Position numbers and translations under genes: made by a program
NCBI GenBank assembly: GCA_036841525.1
Contig: DAITVZ010000098.1
Location: 1-12,510, forward strand
Direction: 5' to 3'
DNA from: JAAYEA01 sp012689325
Lineage (GTDB): Bacteria; Chloroflexota; Anaerolineae; JAAYEA01
Length of the DNA stretch: 12,510 bases
In this document: in pieces, positions 1 through 8,548 of the stretch
Position numbering within the stretch: position 1 is the stretch's first letter
Layout: the number at the start of each line of letters is the position of its first letter
The notes under the pieces: generated by a model
What the model saw: only the letters and a program-made list of their open reading frames with translations
Database searches by the model: none
Told to the model about the DNA's origin: nothing

Positions 1-1688
1 CGGCCCTGCGCCACCAGCGCGTCCCCGTAGACCAGCCGGGTCACGCGGTCGCGCTGCCCCGCCTCCCAGGCCGCCTGGGCCTGCGCCAGCGCCGCGCCAT
101 AGTCGGCGCGATCGAACGCCACGTGCGACCAGCGGGTGCGGGCCGATGCTTGCGTTACGTCAAGTTCCAGCGCCCGCTCGAAGAACCCCAGGGCCTCGTC
201 CAGGTCCACCTGCTGCCGCACCCGATCCAGCGTCAGGGTGGCGAACTGCTTGTGCTCGTAGAGCCCCAACTCGGTCCGCGTCTGGCTCACCACCCCCAGG
301 TTGGCGTACCCAGCCGCCAGCAGCGGCCGCCCGCGCCAGGCCAGCAGGGCCAGCAAGAGCGCCGCGGGGATGGCCACCCCCGCCCAGCTCGCCGCCAGTC
401 GGTACCGGCGCGCCTCGTCCGGCAGCCGCGCCGCGATCAGCCCGGCGGGCATCCACAAGAGGACGATGCTGCGGCTGGAATAGAGCGGGTCATCGCCCAG
501 GCCATGGATCAGGACCACCGCCAGGGAGAGGAGCGCCGCGCTCAAGATGGGATCGCCCTCGCCGCCCCGCGCCAACTGCCGCAGCCCCAGCACCCCTGCC
601 GCCAGCAGCCCCAGCAAGAGCGCCGCCGCCCCCAGGGCCCCCTGCTCCACGGCCACGTTGAGCATCAGGTTGTGGGCATGGGCCAGGATGGGCACGTGGA
701 TCAGCAGAGCGTAGGTGGAATGCACCAGGGCAAAGTTGCCCAGCCCGCTGCCGGTGAAGGGGTAATCGCGGACCAAGAGGAGCGCCTGCTCATAGATGGC
801 GAAACGGTTGGCCAGCGACCCGCTCGCCGCCAGCCGCGCCCCCAACGGGGTGACGAGTAGCGCCAGGGCCACGGCGACCACGGCCACGACCGCGAGCGCG
901 GCCAGGACGACAGCGCGCCTGCCGCGGCCCCACCGCCCCGCCAGCCACCAGCCCGCCCCCAGGGCCAGCGCCCCCGCCACCGCCAGCAGGCCGCCGCGCG
1001 AGGTGGTCAAGAGCAGCCCCAGGGCCATCAGCGCCGTGGCGATCAGGCCCAACGAGAGCCAGAACCAGCGAGCCCGCCCGCCACGCCCCTCCGCCAGGAG
1101 CCCCAGGGCCAGCGGCAACAGCGGCGCGAGGAGCCCGCCCGCCACGTTGGCGTTGAGGCGATGTCCCGCCAGCGCCGGCAGCCGCGCCTGCAGCGCCTGC
1201 CCCAGCCGGGTGACCGCCGCCCACTGGGCGGGCTGCACGGCCCAATCGTTGGTGGCGATGAACCAGCCCGCCGCCAACGCCCCCAGCCCGGACAAGAGGG
1301 CCAGCGCCCAACGCGCCTGTCCCCGAGACCGCAGCCCCGCCAGCACGTAACAGAGCGCCGCGGCCAAGAGGAGCCCCCACAGCTTGTCCCAGCCCGTGGG
1401 CGCGGGGAAAACGGCGCGCGAGCCGTCGCGGTCGTAGGCGGACCAGACCCCCACCGCCGCGGTCAGCACAAAGATCGGTAGCGCGGCGTCCAACGCGGCC
1501 AGGGAGCGCGGCCAGCGCCCCGTCAGCGCCCTCGCCACCAGGGGCAAGGCGGCCATGGCGACGGCCCAGCCCCGCGAGGGGTCCTGATACCAGAGGGCCC
1601 AGGCGGCGAAGACGCAGGCCAGTTGCGGCGCCGCGGACCACGCCTGATCGGCCCAGTGAGCGGGCCCCTCCGGCGCGCGGGTCAGCAT
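1..1688 (-). CDS. O-antigen ligase/polymerase-like membrane protein with TPR-like tail (3' end beyond window)
   Basis: A frame of 562 codons stays open from an ATG at 1688 to the left edge, so the C-terminus is missing. The product is strongly hydrophobic with roughly ten or more membrane segments. Features of the Wzy/WaaL (O-antigen ligase, PF04932-type) family are visible: a TTSRGG turn at residues 228-233, a LVRDYPFTGSGLGNF segment around 305-319, and an AHAHNLML motif around 336-343. In this family the conserved arginine and histidine serve in joining lipid-linked glycans on the outer face of the membrane. After about residue 490 the protein becomes soluble, with two TPR-like helical pairs (FFERALELD, then a Y-GAALAQAQAAWEAG helix). 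The start overlaps the upstream radical SAM stop as ATGCTGA, and no Shine-Dalgarno is visible, so translation probably depends on re-initiation. It is the last visible gene of the glycan operon. Whether it acts as polymerase or ligase cannot be told from sequence. Confidence 0.85.
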   Translation of the reverse strand, partial: MLTRAPEGPAHWADQAWSAAPQLACVFAAWALWYQDPSRGWAVAMAALPLVARALTGRWPRSLAALDAALPIFVLTAAVGVWSAYDRDGSRAVFPAPTGWDKLWGLLLAAALCYVLAGLRSRGQARWALALLSGLGALAAGWFIATNDWAVQPAQWAAVTRLGQALQARLPALAGHRLNANVAGGLLAPLLPLALGLLAEGRGGRARWFWLSLGLIATALMALGLLLTTSRGGLLAVAGALALGAGWWLAGRWGRGRRAVVLAALAVVAVVAVALALLVTPLGARLAASGSLANRFAIYEQALLLVRDYPFTGSGLGNFALVHSTYALLIHVPILAHAHNLMLNVAVEQGALGAAALLLGLLAAGVLGLRQLARGGEGDPILSAALLSLAVVLIHGLGDDPLYSSRSIVLLWMPAGLIAARLPDEARRYRLAASWAGVAIPAALLLALLAWRGRPLLAAGYANLGVVSQTRTELGLYEHKQFATLTLDRVRQQVDLDEALGFFERALELDVTQASARTRWSHVAFDRADYGAALAQAQAAWEAGQRDRVTRLVYGDALVAQG

Positions 1689-3406
1689 GACGGGGAGGAC
1701 TGGGCCGCCCGCTCGCCGCGCCGGGCCCAGCCCAGGCTCTCCAGCCCGATCTCCAGCGCGGGGCGCCAGAGCGTGGGCGAGCCGAGCAGCATGCGCAGGT
1801 AGGTGAGGAACGGCTTGGGGCGCAGCGCCCACTGGCGGAAGGCCCGCTGCGCCCAGCGCTCCAGGTCCTCGGCCCGCAGGTCGGGATAGTCCAGCACGGT
1901 GGAGCGGTCCATGTCCACCTCTTCCCAGCGGGTGCCGGGGCGGAACCAGCCCTTCTCCACCACCTCGAAGAAAAAGGGCGTGCCGGGGTGCGGCGCGGCG
2001 ATGTGAAAGAGCACCAGGTCGATGGGGAGCGCTTTGGCGAAGGCGATGGTCTCGCGGATGGTGGCCTCGGTCTCGCCGGGGAGGCCGATGATGAAATAGC
2101 CCCAGTTCATGATCTTGGCCGCCCTGGCCCAGCGCAGCGCCTGCTCCACCTCGGCCTTGTTGATCCCCTTGCCCACCCGCTTGAGGATGCCCTCGTTGCC
2201 GGACTCGATGCCCCAGGAGATCATCCAGCAGCCGGCGCGGGCCATCAGCGCCAGCATCTCGGCGTCCACGTAATCCACCCGGCTGTTGCAGGTCCAGCGG
2301 ATCGCGAGCTTGGCGTCCAGGATGCGCTGGCAGAGCTCCATCACCTGCTCGCGGCTGGCGGTAAAGATGTCGGCGTAAAAGTGGATGCTGTGCACCCCCA
2401 GCCGGTCCAGCTCGCGCAGCTCGGCCATGATGTGCTCCGGCGAGCGCAGCCGCACCGCCTTGCCATAGCTGACGTGTTTGATGCAAAAGCGGCAAGCCCC
2501 CGGGCAGCCCCGGCTGGTCACCACGAAGGCATAGTTGCCGCGCACCAGCGGCGCGCGATAGGCGGACAAGGGCAGCAGGTCGTGTCGCGGCAGCGGCAGG
2601 TCGTCCAGGTCGGCGATGAGCGGCCGGTCCTGGTTCACCACGATCTCGGCGCCGCGCCGCCAGACCAGCCCCTTGACCTGCTCCGTTCCCGCCGCGTGGG
2701 CATGGGTCGTCCACGCCGGGTCATGGCCAGCGAAGAGCTTGGCCAGGCGCGCGCGGAAGCCCTTGTCCAGCCGCGCCCAGGGGTCGCCCTGGCCGCCCGT
2801 CTCCAGGAGATCCACCAGCTCGCGCAGCGCCAGGTCGGGCTCGCCGCGCAGCACGTAGTCCAGCGTCGGGAACGGCTCCAGGCTGGAGCGCGGCATGGGC
2901 GTCACGTGGGTGCCGAAGGCGATGGTGCGCGCCCCCAGCGTCTTGGCCAGGAAGGTGCCGTACATGTCGTTCTGCAGGGTGGGGGCGGTGACGTGGGTCA
3001 CATAGTAGCGCGGCTGCTTTTCCTGCAAGAGCCGGGCAAAGGCGGGCCAGGACAGGCGCAGGGGGATGGCGTCGACGATCTCGACCCGATAGTCGGGAAA
3101 GAGCGCCGCCAACTGGGCCAGCGAGACCTGCTCCCAGATCATCCCCTCGCGGGAGCGCCGCCCCACCCGGTGCTGGCAGCGGATCCAGATGTCGCCATCC
3201 GGCGCCGGGGGGTTGACGAAGAGGATATCCACGGCGCCCGCCGGACGGGCCCCGCTCTGCCGCCGGGCGAAGGCGTCGGCGTCAGGGAAGAGCCGCTCGC
3301 CGCCGCGGGCGTGGCTCGGCGAGACGCCAGCGCTGGCCCCCTCGGGCGCGACGGGCTCGGCCAGGGGGCCGCTATCCTTTTTCGCCGACGACATAGACCG
3401 CTCCAT
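1682..3406 (-). CDS. Cobalamin-binding-type radical SAM protein
   Basis: The protein has 574 residues. An N-terminal Rossmann-like domain (about 58-200, beginning DILFVNPPAPDG) resembles the B12-binding domain of class B radical SAM enzymes. It lacks the DxHxxG motif, as many of that class do. The radical SAM core follows, with the iron-sulfur motif CPGACRFC (Cys301, Cys305, Cys308), FYADIF at 343-348 and the SAM-binding stretch WGIESGNEGILKRVGKG around 398-414. GLPGET lies at 441-446. Family members methylate unreactive carbons or rearrange rings in lipids, tetrapyrroles and antibiotics; the substrate here is unknown. The gene sits inside a glycan operon between a GT-C transferase and a ligase, which points to a lipid-carrier or sugar modification. 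Two starts are possible: the ATG at 3406 with a weak AGG, and the ATG at 3394 with GGAG six bases upstream, which I think is at least as likely. Either start overlaps the preceding gene. Confidence 0.9.
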   Translation of the reverse strand: MERSMSSAKKDSGPLAEPVAPEGASAGVSPSHARGGERLFPDADAFARRQSGARPAGAVDILFVNPPAPDGDIWIRCQHRVGRRSREGMIWEQVSLAQLAALFPDYRVEIVDAIPLRLSWPAFARLLQEKQPRYYVTHVTAPTLQNDMYGTFLAKTLGARTIAFGTHVTPMPRSSLEPFPTLDYVLRGEPDLALRELVDLLETGGQGDPWARLDKGFRARLAKLFAGHDPAWTTHAHAAGTEQVKGLVWRRGAEIVVNQDRPLIADLDDLPLPRHDLLPLSAYRAPLVRGNYAFVVTSRGCPGACRFCIKHVSYGKAVRLRSPEHIMAELRELDRLGVHSIHFYADIFTASREQVMELCQRILDAKLAIRWTCNSRVDYVDAEMLALMARAGCWMISWGIESGNEGILKRVGKGINKAEVEQALRWARAAKIMNWGYFIIGLPGETEATIRETIAFAKALPIDLVLFHIAAPHPGTPFFFEVVEKGWFRPGTRWEEVDMDRSTVLDYPDLRAEDLERWAQRAFRQWALRPKPFLTYLRMLLGSPTLWRPALEIGLESLGWARRGERAAQSSPSC

Positions 3407-4919
3407 CCGAGACCTGCTGCACCGGGGTCAGCTCGTAATACTGGCGCAGGTCGTTCACCGTGTGCAAATAGGCGCGGCCGATGCCGTTGAACCAGATCAA
3501 GCGCGCCGGCAGCTTCATGTTCGGGCGCTCCGTCACCTGCAACGCCGAGTTATAGTGCCCCTTGCGCGGGCTAAAGACGCCATGGTCCAAGGGGGTGAGG
3601 ATATAGAGGACGTCGGGGCCGTTGGTGTAGACGCGCCCATACTGGGGCGGGCCCGCCGTCTGCAACTGGGCGATCAGGGGGCTCTCGCGCCACGAGCGCG
3701 TGTTGTACCCGCCGGCCCCCCGCTTGGTGTACGACTCGACCGCCTTGGTCGTGCTATCCTTCATGTAGAGGAACCAGGGCGCGAAGGCCACCACCAGCGC
3801 GCACGCGGCCACGATGGCGCCCGCGCGGCCCGCCCACCGCGAGGTCAGCAGATCCCAACCGACCATCAGCACCACCACCAGGGGCACCCAGATGGGCACC
3901 ACCAGCCGGTTGGTGATCTGGTCGTAGGCCGTGGTGGTGGAGGTGACGATGAGCATGACCAGGTAAGCGACGATCAGCAGGAACGACGGGAGCGCATAGG
4001 CGGCGCGGCCCTTGGGCGCGTCCAGCCGCTGGCGGAGGAGGGCCCACACGAGAAAGCCCACTAGCCCCGCGCCGATGGCCAACCCGTAGCGCAGCGGCAC
4101 GACCTCTTTCGGCAGGAACCAGGCCTGGATCGTCTCCCAGGTGAAGCCCAGGTTCTGCGAGAGGGTAAAGCTGGACGGCGCCCGGGCGCCCATGAGCGTG
4201 CCGGTCGCCTGCTGGTTGCGCCACATCCAGGCCGCGAGGGGGAGCAGGGCCCCCGCCGAGTAGAGCGCGGCCGCCGCCCATCTCTGAAGGGGCTTGGCCG
4301 CATAATAGAGCAGGATCACCAGCGCGCCCACCGGGATCAGGGCCACCCCGATGTAGCGGGTGAGCGCCGCCAGCGCGGCAAAGAGGGCCGCCAGCGCCAC
4401 CCAGCGCGGGCTCCGGTCGCCCGCGACGATCCCATGCAGCGCCAGCAAAAAAAGGGCCACGCAACAGATGAAGAGCGGCTCGGTCCAGGCCATCACCGAG
4501 ACGGCCAGCAGCGCGGGCGACATGGCCACGGCCACCACGCCGAGCACCTTGGCGAGGGGCGACTCCCGGGCGACCCGCGCGAGCAGCAAGCCGGAGACAT
4601 AGACCGTCACGCCGTGGCAGAGCGCGTTGACCACGCCGGCAGTGATCAGGGCATCGGCCCCGGTCAGCTTGTGGAGCAGCGCCGCCAAGAGCGGGTAGAG
4701 GGGCGGCCACTCGGGGGCCAGGCCGCCGTCGAACCTGACGTACTCGCCGCTCGCCGCCAGGCTCCGGGCGATGGAGATATAGCCCACCGAATCGGGGGAG
4801 AGGCCCGGGCCATAGAGGCGGATGCTATGGGCCACCAGCGCCGCCCCCAACGCGCCCAAGACCGCCAGGAACCAACGGTAGGTGGGCTTGATGGATCGTT
4901 TATCCCTAGGGTCGGCCAA
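3372..4919 (-). CDS. GT-C fold membrane glycosyltransferase (family 39-like)
   Basis: The protein has 515 residues with about ten hydrophobic helices. The first extracytoplasmic loop carries SPDSVGY (Asp43), and EWPPLYPLL follows at 70-78. This layout is typical of PMT/ArnT-like (PMT_2) transferases, which take a sugar from a polyprenyl-phosphate donor on the outer face of the membrane; the loop aspartate is the usual catalytic residue. The soluble C-terminal part (about residues 390-515) is typical of the group. The start is a TTG at 4919. It is chosen because GGAGG lies exactly five bases upstream and there is no in-frame ATG in the first 35 codons. The start overlaps the end of the upstream family 2 glycosyltransferase by 14 bp, and the end overlaps the radical SAM gene by 23-35 bp. 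Pairing with a polyprenyl-phosphate glycosyltransferase fits a donor-making and donor-using couple. The sugar and acceptor are unknown. Confidence 0.85.
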   Translation of the reverse strand: MADPRDKRSIKPTYRWFLAVLGALGAALVAHSIRLYGPGLSPDSVGYISIARSLAASGEYVRFDGGLAPEWPPLYPLLAALLHKLTGADALITAGVVNALCHGVTVYVSGLLLARVARESPLAKVLGVVAVAMSPALLAVSVMAWTEPLFICCVALFLLALHGIVAGDRSPRWVALAALFAALAALTRYIGVALIPVGALVILLYYAAKPLQRWAAAALYSAGALLPLAAWMWRNQQATGTLMGARAPSSFTLSQNLGFTWETIQAWFLPKEVVPLRYGLAIGAGLVGFLVWALLRQRLDAPKGRAAYALPSFLLIVAYLVMLIVTSTTTAYDQITNRLVVPIWVPLVVVLMVGWDLLTSRWAGRAGAIVAACALVVAFAPWFLYMKDSTTKAVESYTKRGAGGYNTRSWRESPLIAQLQTAGPPQYGRVYTNGPDVLYILTPLDHGVFSPRKGHYNSALQVTERPNMKLPARLIWFNGIGRAYLHTVNDLRQYYELTPVQQVSDGAVYVVGEKG

Positions 4920-6129
4920 CCGGGCCTCCGGGTTGCTCCGACGTCATATCGCATGCCACCTGCGCCTCCCGCTGGCTCAGCTCTTCCAGGATGCGCATCA
5001 CCAGCCAGGAGACGATCAGCTCCAGCCCCACCAAAAAGCCCATGGCCGAGGCCAGCATGTAGAGCCACAGCCGCGCCACCGGCCAGCCGTTCACGCCCAA
5101 GACCACGCTGGCCAGCCCCAGCAGGATGCCCGCGAGGCAGGCGGCCAGGCCCAGCCAGCCAAAGTGGCGGTCCAGCGGCGGGTCAAAGATCGGCTGGCCG
5201 AACAGGCCCTGCTTGACCGGGCGCTTGTGAAAGAGGGAGACGAGATAGTTGAACATGGCCCCCAGCGCGAACAGCCCCACGCTGGCCACCGCGGCCACCA
5301 TGCCCACAAAGAGCCCGGTGACGCCCCACGGGCCCAGGGTGGTGACGCCGCGCAGCCGCTGGATCACCAGGCCCGCGGCGATGGCCAGCGCCAGCAGGCC
5401 CAGGATCACGCTGCCGCCGCCCAGGATGCGCACCGGGTTGTAGCTCAGCGCCGTCCAGGTGATGGACTGCACGTAGCGCGTGCCGTCCTTGAGCACCTTG
5501 AGCTTGGAGCGCCCCACCCGCTCGCGGTAGGGGATCGGCACCTCCACCATCTTGATCTTTTCGTGGATGGCGCGGGTGCTCATGATCGGGGTAAAGTTCA
5601 GGCCGTCGGGCAGGGGATAGAGGCACGGCAGCACCTCGCGGCGAAAGACCCGCATGCCGCTGGCGCTGTCGCTGATGCGCTGGTTGCCCACCAGGCTGAT
5701 CATGCTGGCGAAAATGCGGTTGCCCAGGCGGCGCACCGCCGGCATCTCGCTCTGCGCCCCGGCCATCCGCGAGCCGATGACCAGGTCGGCGCCGCCCAGC
5801 GCCTCGCGGCAGAGCGCCGGGAACTGCTCCGGCGGATAGGTCCCGTCGGCATCCAGGAAGGCCAGCAGGTCGCCCCTGGCGTGGTGAAAGCCGGTCTTGA
5901 GCGCGGCGCCATAGCCCCGGTTGGCCGGGTGGCCCACCAGCTTGACCTCGCCGTAGCGGGCCACCACCTCGCCGGTGCCATCGGTGGAGCCGTCGTCCAC
6001 CACGATGAGCTCCAGGTCATCCACCCCGGCCTCGCGCAGGGAGGGCCGCACGGCGAGCACCCGCTCGATGATATCGGCGATGCCGTCGCGTTCGTTCAGG
6101 GCCGGGATGACCACGGAGAGGGTGCTCAT
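4906..6129 (-). CDS. Family 2 glycosyltransferase, DPM1/polyprenyl-phosphate type, with membrane C-terminus
   Basis: The protein has 407 residues. The GT-A fold is clear: SVVIPALNE at 5-13, VVDDGSTDGT at 43-52, NRGYGAALKTG at 70-80, and the metal-binding DAD at 93-95. The conserved DSASGMRVFRREVL lies around 154-167, and RVGRSKLK lies just before the first membrane helix. About four hydrophobic helices follow, from around residue 225 to the end. This architecture matches dolichol/undecaprenyl-phosphate sugar synthases that load a sugar from a nucleotide donor onto a lipid carrier at the cytoplasmic face. The ATG at 6129 lies three bases after the acyltransferase stop. Only a distant AGGA is visible upstream, so coupling to the previous gene is likely. 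The neighbouring GT-C gene is the natural user of the product. The sugar cannot be predicted. Confidence 0.9.
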   Translation of the reverse strand: MSTLSVVIPALNERDGIADIIERVLAVRPSLREAGVDDLELIVVDDGSTDGTGEVVARYGEVKLVGHPANRGYGAALKTGFHHARGDLLAFLDADGTYPPEQFPALCREALGGADLVIGSRMAGAQSEMPAVRRLGNRIFASMISLVGNQRISDSASGMRVFRREVLPCLYPLPDGLNFTPIMSTRAIHEKIKMVEVPIPYRERVGRSKLKVLKDGTRYVQSITWTALSYNPVRILGGGSVILGLLALAIAAGLVIQRLRGVTTLGPWGVTGLFVGMVAAVASVGLFALGAMFNYLVSLFHKRPVKQGLFGQPIFDPPLDRHFGWLGLAACLAGILLGLASVVLGVNGWPVARLWLYMLASAMGFLVGLELIVSWLVMRILEELSQREAQVACDMTSEQPGGPVGRP

Positions 6130-6132
6130 GGC

Positions 6133-6879
6133 TTAATAGATCGTCCTGTCCTTTGTGCTGGCGGGCGGCTGCCCGTCGATGGATCGGATCACCTTGGCGG
6201 GGACGCCGCCCACCACCGTGTGCGGAGGCACATCGGCGGCGACCACTGCCCCGGCGGCCACCACCGCCCCGCGCCCCACGCGGACGCCGTCGAGGATGAT
6301 GGCGCCCGCGCCGATCCAGGCGTCGTCCTCGATGACGATCCCCTCGGCGGTGATCCCCTGCTCGATGATGGGGCGCGTCGGGTCGTCGTAGACGTGGTTG
6401 ACCGCCAGGATCTGCACCAGGGGCGCCGTGTAGACGTTGTCGCCGATGGTGATGCCGCCCTGGCCGCGCAGCACGTTGAACTCGCTGATCAGGCCGTTGC
6501 GGCCGATGCGGATAAAGGCGTGGGGAAGGTCGCGGAAATTGTAGACGTGCAGCTCGGCGTGGTGCATGAGGTAGGTGTTCTCGCCGATCTCGATGCCCTG
6601 GGGGCAGGCGTGGAGATAGACCCCCTCATCGAGATAGGCCCCCCGCCCCAGGTGGATCTGGTTGGCAAAGCGGAGGCGCACCCCCGGCTCGATGGCCACC
6701 AGCCCATCCAGGCGCATCATCAGGCGATAGAGGGCCGCGCGCAGGGCGATGCCGACCACGGTGGGCACCCAGCCGACCGCCAGCTGCAGCGCCTGTTCCA
6801 GCAGATAGCGCCAGGGAGTCGCCGCCTGACGCCGGAGGTAGAGGCCCAGCCCGCGGCGCTGGGATTGCGGATCGCCCAA
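6133..6879 (-). CDS. Left-handed beta-helix (hexapeptide repeat) acyltransferase
   Basis: The protein has 248 residues. An N-terminal amphipathic or hydrophobic stretch (about 25-60) is followed by hexapeptide repeats running to about residue 215, for example IGENTYLMHHAEL, ITIGDNVYTAPL, and WIGAGAIILDGVRVGRGAV around 178-196. NHVYDDP at 161-167 contains the likely catalytic His162, and VGGVPAKVIR is the usual closing segment. The family O-acetylates or otherwise acylates sugars using acyl-CoA, so surface-glycan decoration is the probable role. The start is a TTG at 6879, since AAGGGG lies eight bases upstream and an in-frame stop sits five codons before it. It is the first gene of the five-gene operon and lies downstream of two promoters. 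Other acyl groups or a serine-acetyltransferase-like role cannot be excluded. Confidence 0.88.
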   Translation of the reverse strand: MGDPQSQRRGLGLYLRRQAATPWRYLLEQALQLAVGWVPTVVGIALRAALYRLMMRLDGLVAIEPGVRLRFANQIHLGRGAYLDEGVYLHACPQGIEIGENTYLMHHAELHVYNFRDLPHAFIRIGRNGLISEFNVLRGQGGITIGDNVYTAPLVQILAVNHVYDDPTRPIIEQGITAEGIVIEDDAWIGAGAIILDGVRVGRGAVVAAGAVVAADVPPHTVVGGVPAKVIRSIDGQPPASTKDRTIY

Positions 6880-6969
6880 ACGAAATGCCCCTTAGCCGTG
6901 GAGATGCGAGGTGCGGATCGAGAAGCGAGAGCGGTGGAGGTAGCGAGCGCGGAACGTGCTCCGCCCCAG

Positions 6970-6990
6970 CAGCCTGGCGCCACCAGGCTG
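6970..6990 (-). promoter_or_regulatory. Perfect hairpin in the operon leader
   Basis: CAGCCTGG (6970-6977) and CCAGGCTG (6983-6990) form a perfect 8-bp stem with a 5-nt loop. It lies about 90 nt upstream of the acyltransferase start, within the predicted 5' leader. There is no T-tract on either side, so it is not an intrinsic terminator. It may be an operator or an RNA structure; its function is unknown. Confidence 0.3.
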
Positions 6991-7134
6991 ATCGGGCGCA
7001 ACGGATATCTGCCAGATCGGGAACTCGGACCCCACGCGGCTGACCCGATGGACCAAGCCGGAACCTAGGTCAGAGACCCATCACGGTTTGCTAGCTCGAA
7101 TCGGGAAGCTGCGCTTAGCAGCGCAGCGATAACC

Positions 7135-7162
7135 ATTATATGGGCTTTTTGCCCACGGTCAA
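7135..7162 (-). promoter_or_regulatory. Sigma-70-type promoter P1 of the glycan operon
   Basis: Reading the minus strand, TTGACC (7162-7157) and TATAAT (7140-7135) are separated by 16 bp. The spacer contains the inverted repeat TGGGC-TTTTT-GCCCA (7141-7155), which could be an operator. Transcription would start near 7128 and read into the acyltransferase gene after a leader of about 250 nt. Confidence 0.65.
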
Positions 7163-7572
7163 ATTCTACGCAAGGGACGTGAACACCCCATGAACAAGGT
7201 CGCGAACCGAGATGAAAAAAGGTACATGAGAAGCCGTCGCGCGTCTCAGCGGGCACACATGACCAGCAAGAGGATCAGGAGATGGCCGTCGAGGTCACGC
7301 CCTTGCAGCTATCATAGCATGCAAAGAGCCTGGTGTCAAGTCGCAATCGGCCACAACCGCATACAACGACGCATCATAAGTGACAATGAGGGATAACAAG
7401 CGGCAGTGGCCCGCAACGAGGTGAAAAACCTGTCATGTGCCGCAGTGAGGACGCCAGAGCCAAAACAACCGCAGACCTGGCGAGCCGGGAAGACCAATCC
7501 AGTTCTTCCGAGCTCGCCCATCTACGGCTGTATGGAGGTTGTTGCCATGTCATGGCGCGGCGCGCCTCTGGG
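7163..7572. other. AT-richer intergenic stretch
   Basis: No convincing gene is seen between the lipid kinase stop and promoter P1. Short frames here lack a ribosome binding site and recognisable motifs. The only supported element is the minus-strand promoter at 7311-7339. The base composition is visibly more AT-rich than the flanking genes. Confidence 0.5.
7311..7339 (-). promoter_or_regulatory. Sigma-70-type promoter P2 upstream of the glycan operon
   Basis: On the minus strand TTGACA (7339-7334) and TATGAT (7316-7311) are separated by exactly 17 bp. Transcription would start near 7304. The next downstream genes are the glycan operon, giving a leader of about 425 nt that passes through P1. 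Alternatively it drives a short RNA from the gene-free stretch 7160-7304; a T6 run on that strand (7220-7215) is present but no strong stem precedes it. Confidence 0.6.
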
Positions 7573-8475
7573 TCAGCATACCACCGGCAGGCGCTGGGGC
7601 AGGATCTGGCAGGCGATCTCGTGCCCGTCGACGCACAAGAGCTCCCCGTCCATGTGCGCCGCCAGGTCGTCGGGTGAGGAGACCACGATCTGGGTGGTGC
7701 GCAACATACGGATCGGGTCGCGGCCGACGTGGGTGCCCTTCATGTAGTGGGGCAGCAGGCCCAAGATGCCCAGCTTGGAGACCTTGCGGGCGATGCAGAT
7801 GTCGAAGAGGCCGTCATCCGGCTGGGCCCCGGGCGCCACGAAAAAGCCGCCGCCCTCGCGGGGGCCATTGGCGATGCACACCATCAGCGCGGGCAGCTCC
7901 AGCCGCTCGCCGTCCACCGTGATGGTCACGGTGGGCACCTTAAAGCTGACAAAGGTGGTCTTGAGCACGGCGGGAAGGTAGAGCGCCATGCCGCGCAGGT
8001 GCTTGAACTTGCGCGCCTCCACGGTCAGCACCCCCTCGAAGCCGATGCCCAGCGCGTTGGCGAAATAGCGGGGCGCCTGACCCGGCAGCCGCGCCAGGCC
8101 CACATCCACCAGGCGGCGCTGCCCATCCCTGAGCCGCAGGCAGGCCTCGCGCAGGTCGGGAGGAACCCCCACGGCGTTGGCAAAGTCGCTCCCGGTGCCC
8201 ACCGGCAGCACGCCCATCGCCGCCGACGCGCCCTCGCCCGCCGCCAGGAGGCCATTCACCACCTCGTTGGAGGTGCCGTCGCCTCCCGCCGCCACCACGA
8301 GGTCAAAGCCGTCCTCCGCCGCCCGCTGCGCCAGCTCGGCGGCGTCCCACAGGCCCCGCGTGCGGGCCAGCTCGAAATCGAGCCCCGCCTCTTGCAGATA
8401 GCCCTGGATGAGCGGCTCCGCCTTGCTGCCATAGCCTCGTCCCGCCGCCGGGTTCAAGATCACCTTGATTGCCAC
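7573..8475 (-). CDS. Diacylglycerol/sphingosine-type lipid kinase
   Basis: The product has 300 residues and belongs to the DAGK/LCB5 (YegS/DgkB-like) family, which transfers the ATP gamma-phosphate to a lipid hydroxyl at the cytoplasmic membrane. Visible motifs are NPAAGRG at 8-14, the nucleotide-binding GGDGT at 64-68, PVGTGSDFAN at 91-100, and a DGE segment near residue 277 (HMDGELL) that closes the C-terminal beta-sandwich. Length is normal for the family. The start is taken as the GTG at 8475, because GGAGG (8485-8481) lies five bases upstream. A GTG four codons earlier (8487) would have its own coding sequence serve as that site and is less likely. The gene stands alone, divergent from tRNA-Gly, and is not obviously part of the downstream glycan operon, since about 700 bp with two promoters intervene. 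The lipid substrate is not predictable. Confidence 0.92.
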   Translation of the reverse strand: MAIKVILNPAAGRGYGSKAEPLIQGYLQEAGLDFELARTRGLWDAAELAQRAAEDGFDLVVAAGGDGTSNEVVNGLLAAGEGASAAMGVLPVGTGSDFANAVGVPPDLREACLRLRDGQRRLVDVGLARLPGQAPRYFANALGIGFEGVLTVEARKFKHLRGMALYLPAVLKTTFVSFKVPTVTITVDGERLELPALMVCIANGPREGGGFFVAPGAQPDDGLFDICIARKVSKLGILGLLPHYMKGTHVGRDPIRMLRTTQIVVSSPDDLAAHMDGELLCVDGHEIACQILPQRLPVVC

Positions 8476-8548
8476 TGGTTCCTCCACTCAAATCGTATGG
8501 CAGTGTAACCCCGTCGGCCCCCGGATGATACGGCCGCGGGCAACGGGT

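Noticed and set aside
790..1641. Long Gly/Arg/Ala-rich minus-strand frame of 283 codons
   Set aside because: It is a shifted shadow of the O-antigen-ligase-like gene, whose frame gives membrane helices and family motifs and stays open to the window edge.
1988..3490. 500-codon plus-strand frame opposite the radical SAM gene
   Set aside because: It has low-complexity composition and no motifs; the opposite strand encodes a clear radical SAM protein.
4882..7068. Very long plus-strand frame (728 codons) opposite the glycan operon
   Set aside because: It is His/Ala/Gln-rich with no domains and is antisense to three well-supported genes; such frames arise from GC-rich codon bias.
7065..7256. 63-codon minus-strand frame starting GTG in the leader after promoter P2
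   Set aside because: No ribosome binding site, and promoter P1 lies inside it. It could be a leader peptide but nothing supports translation.
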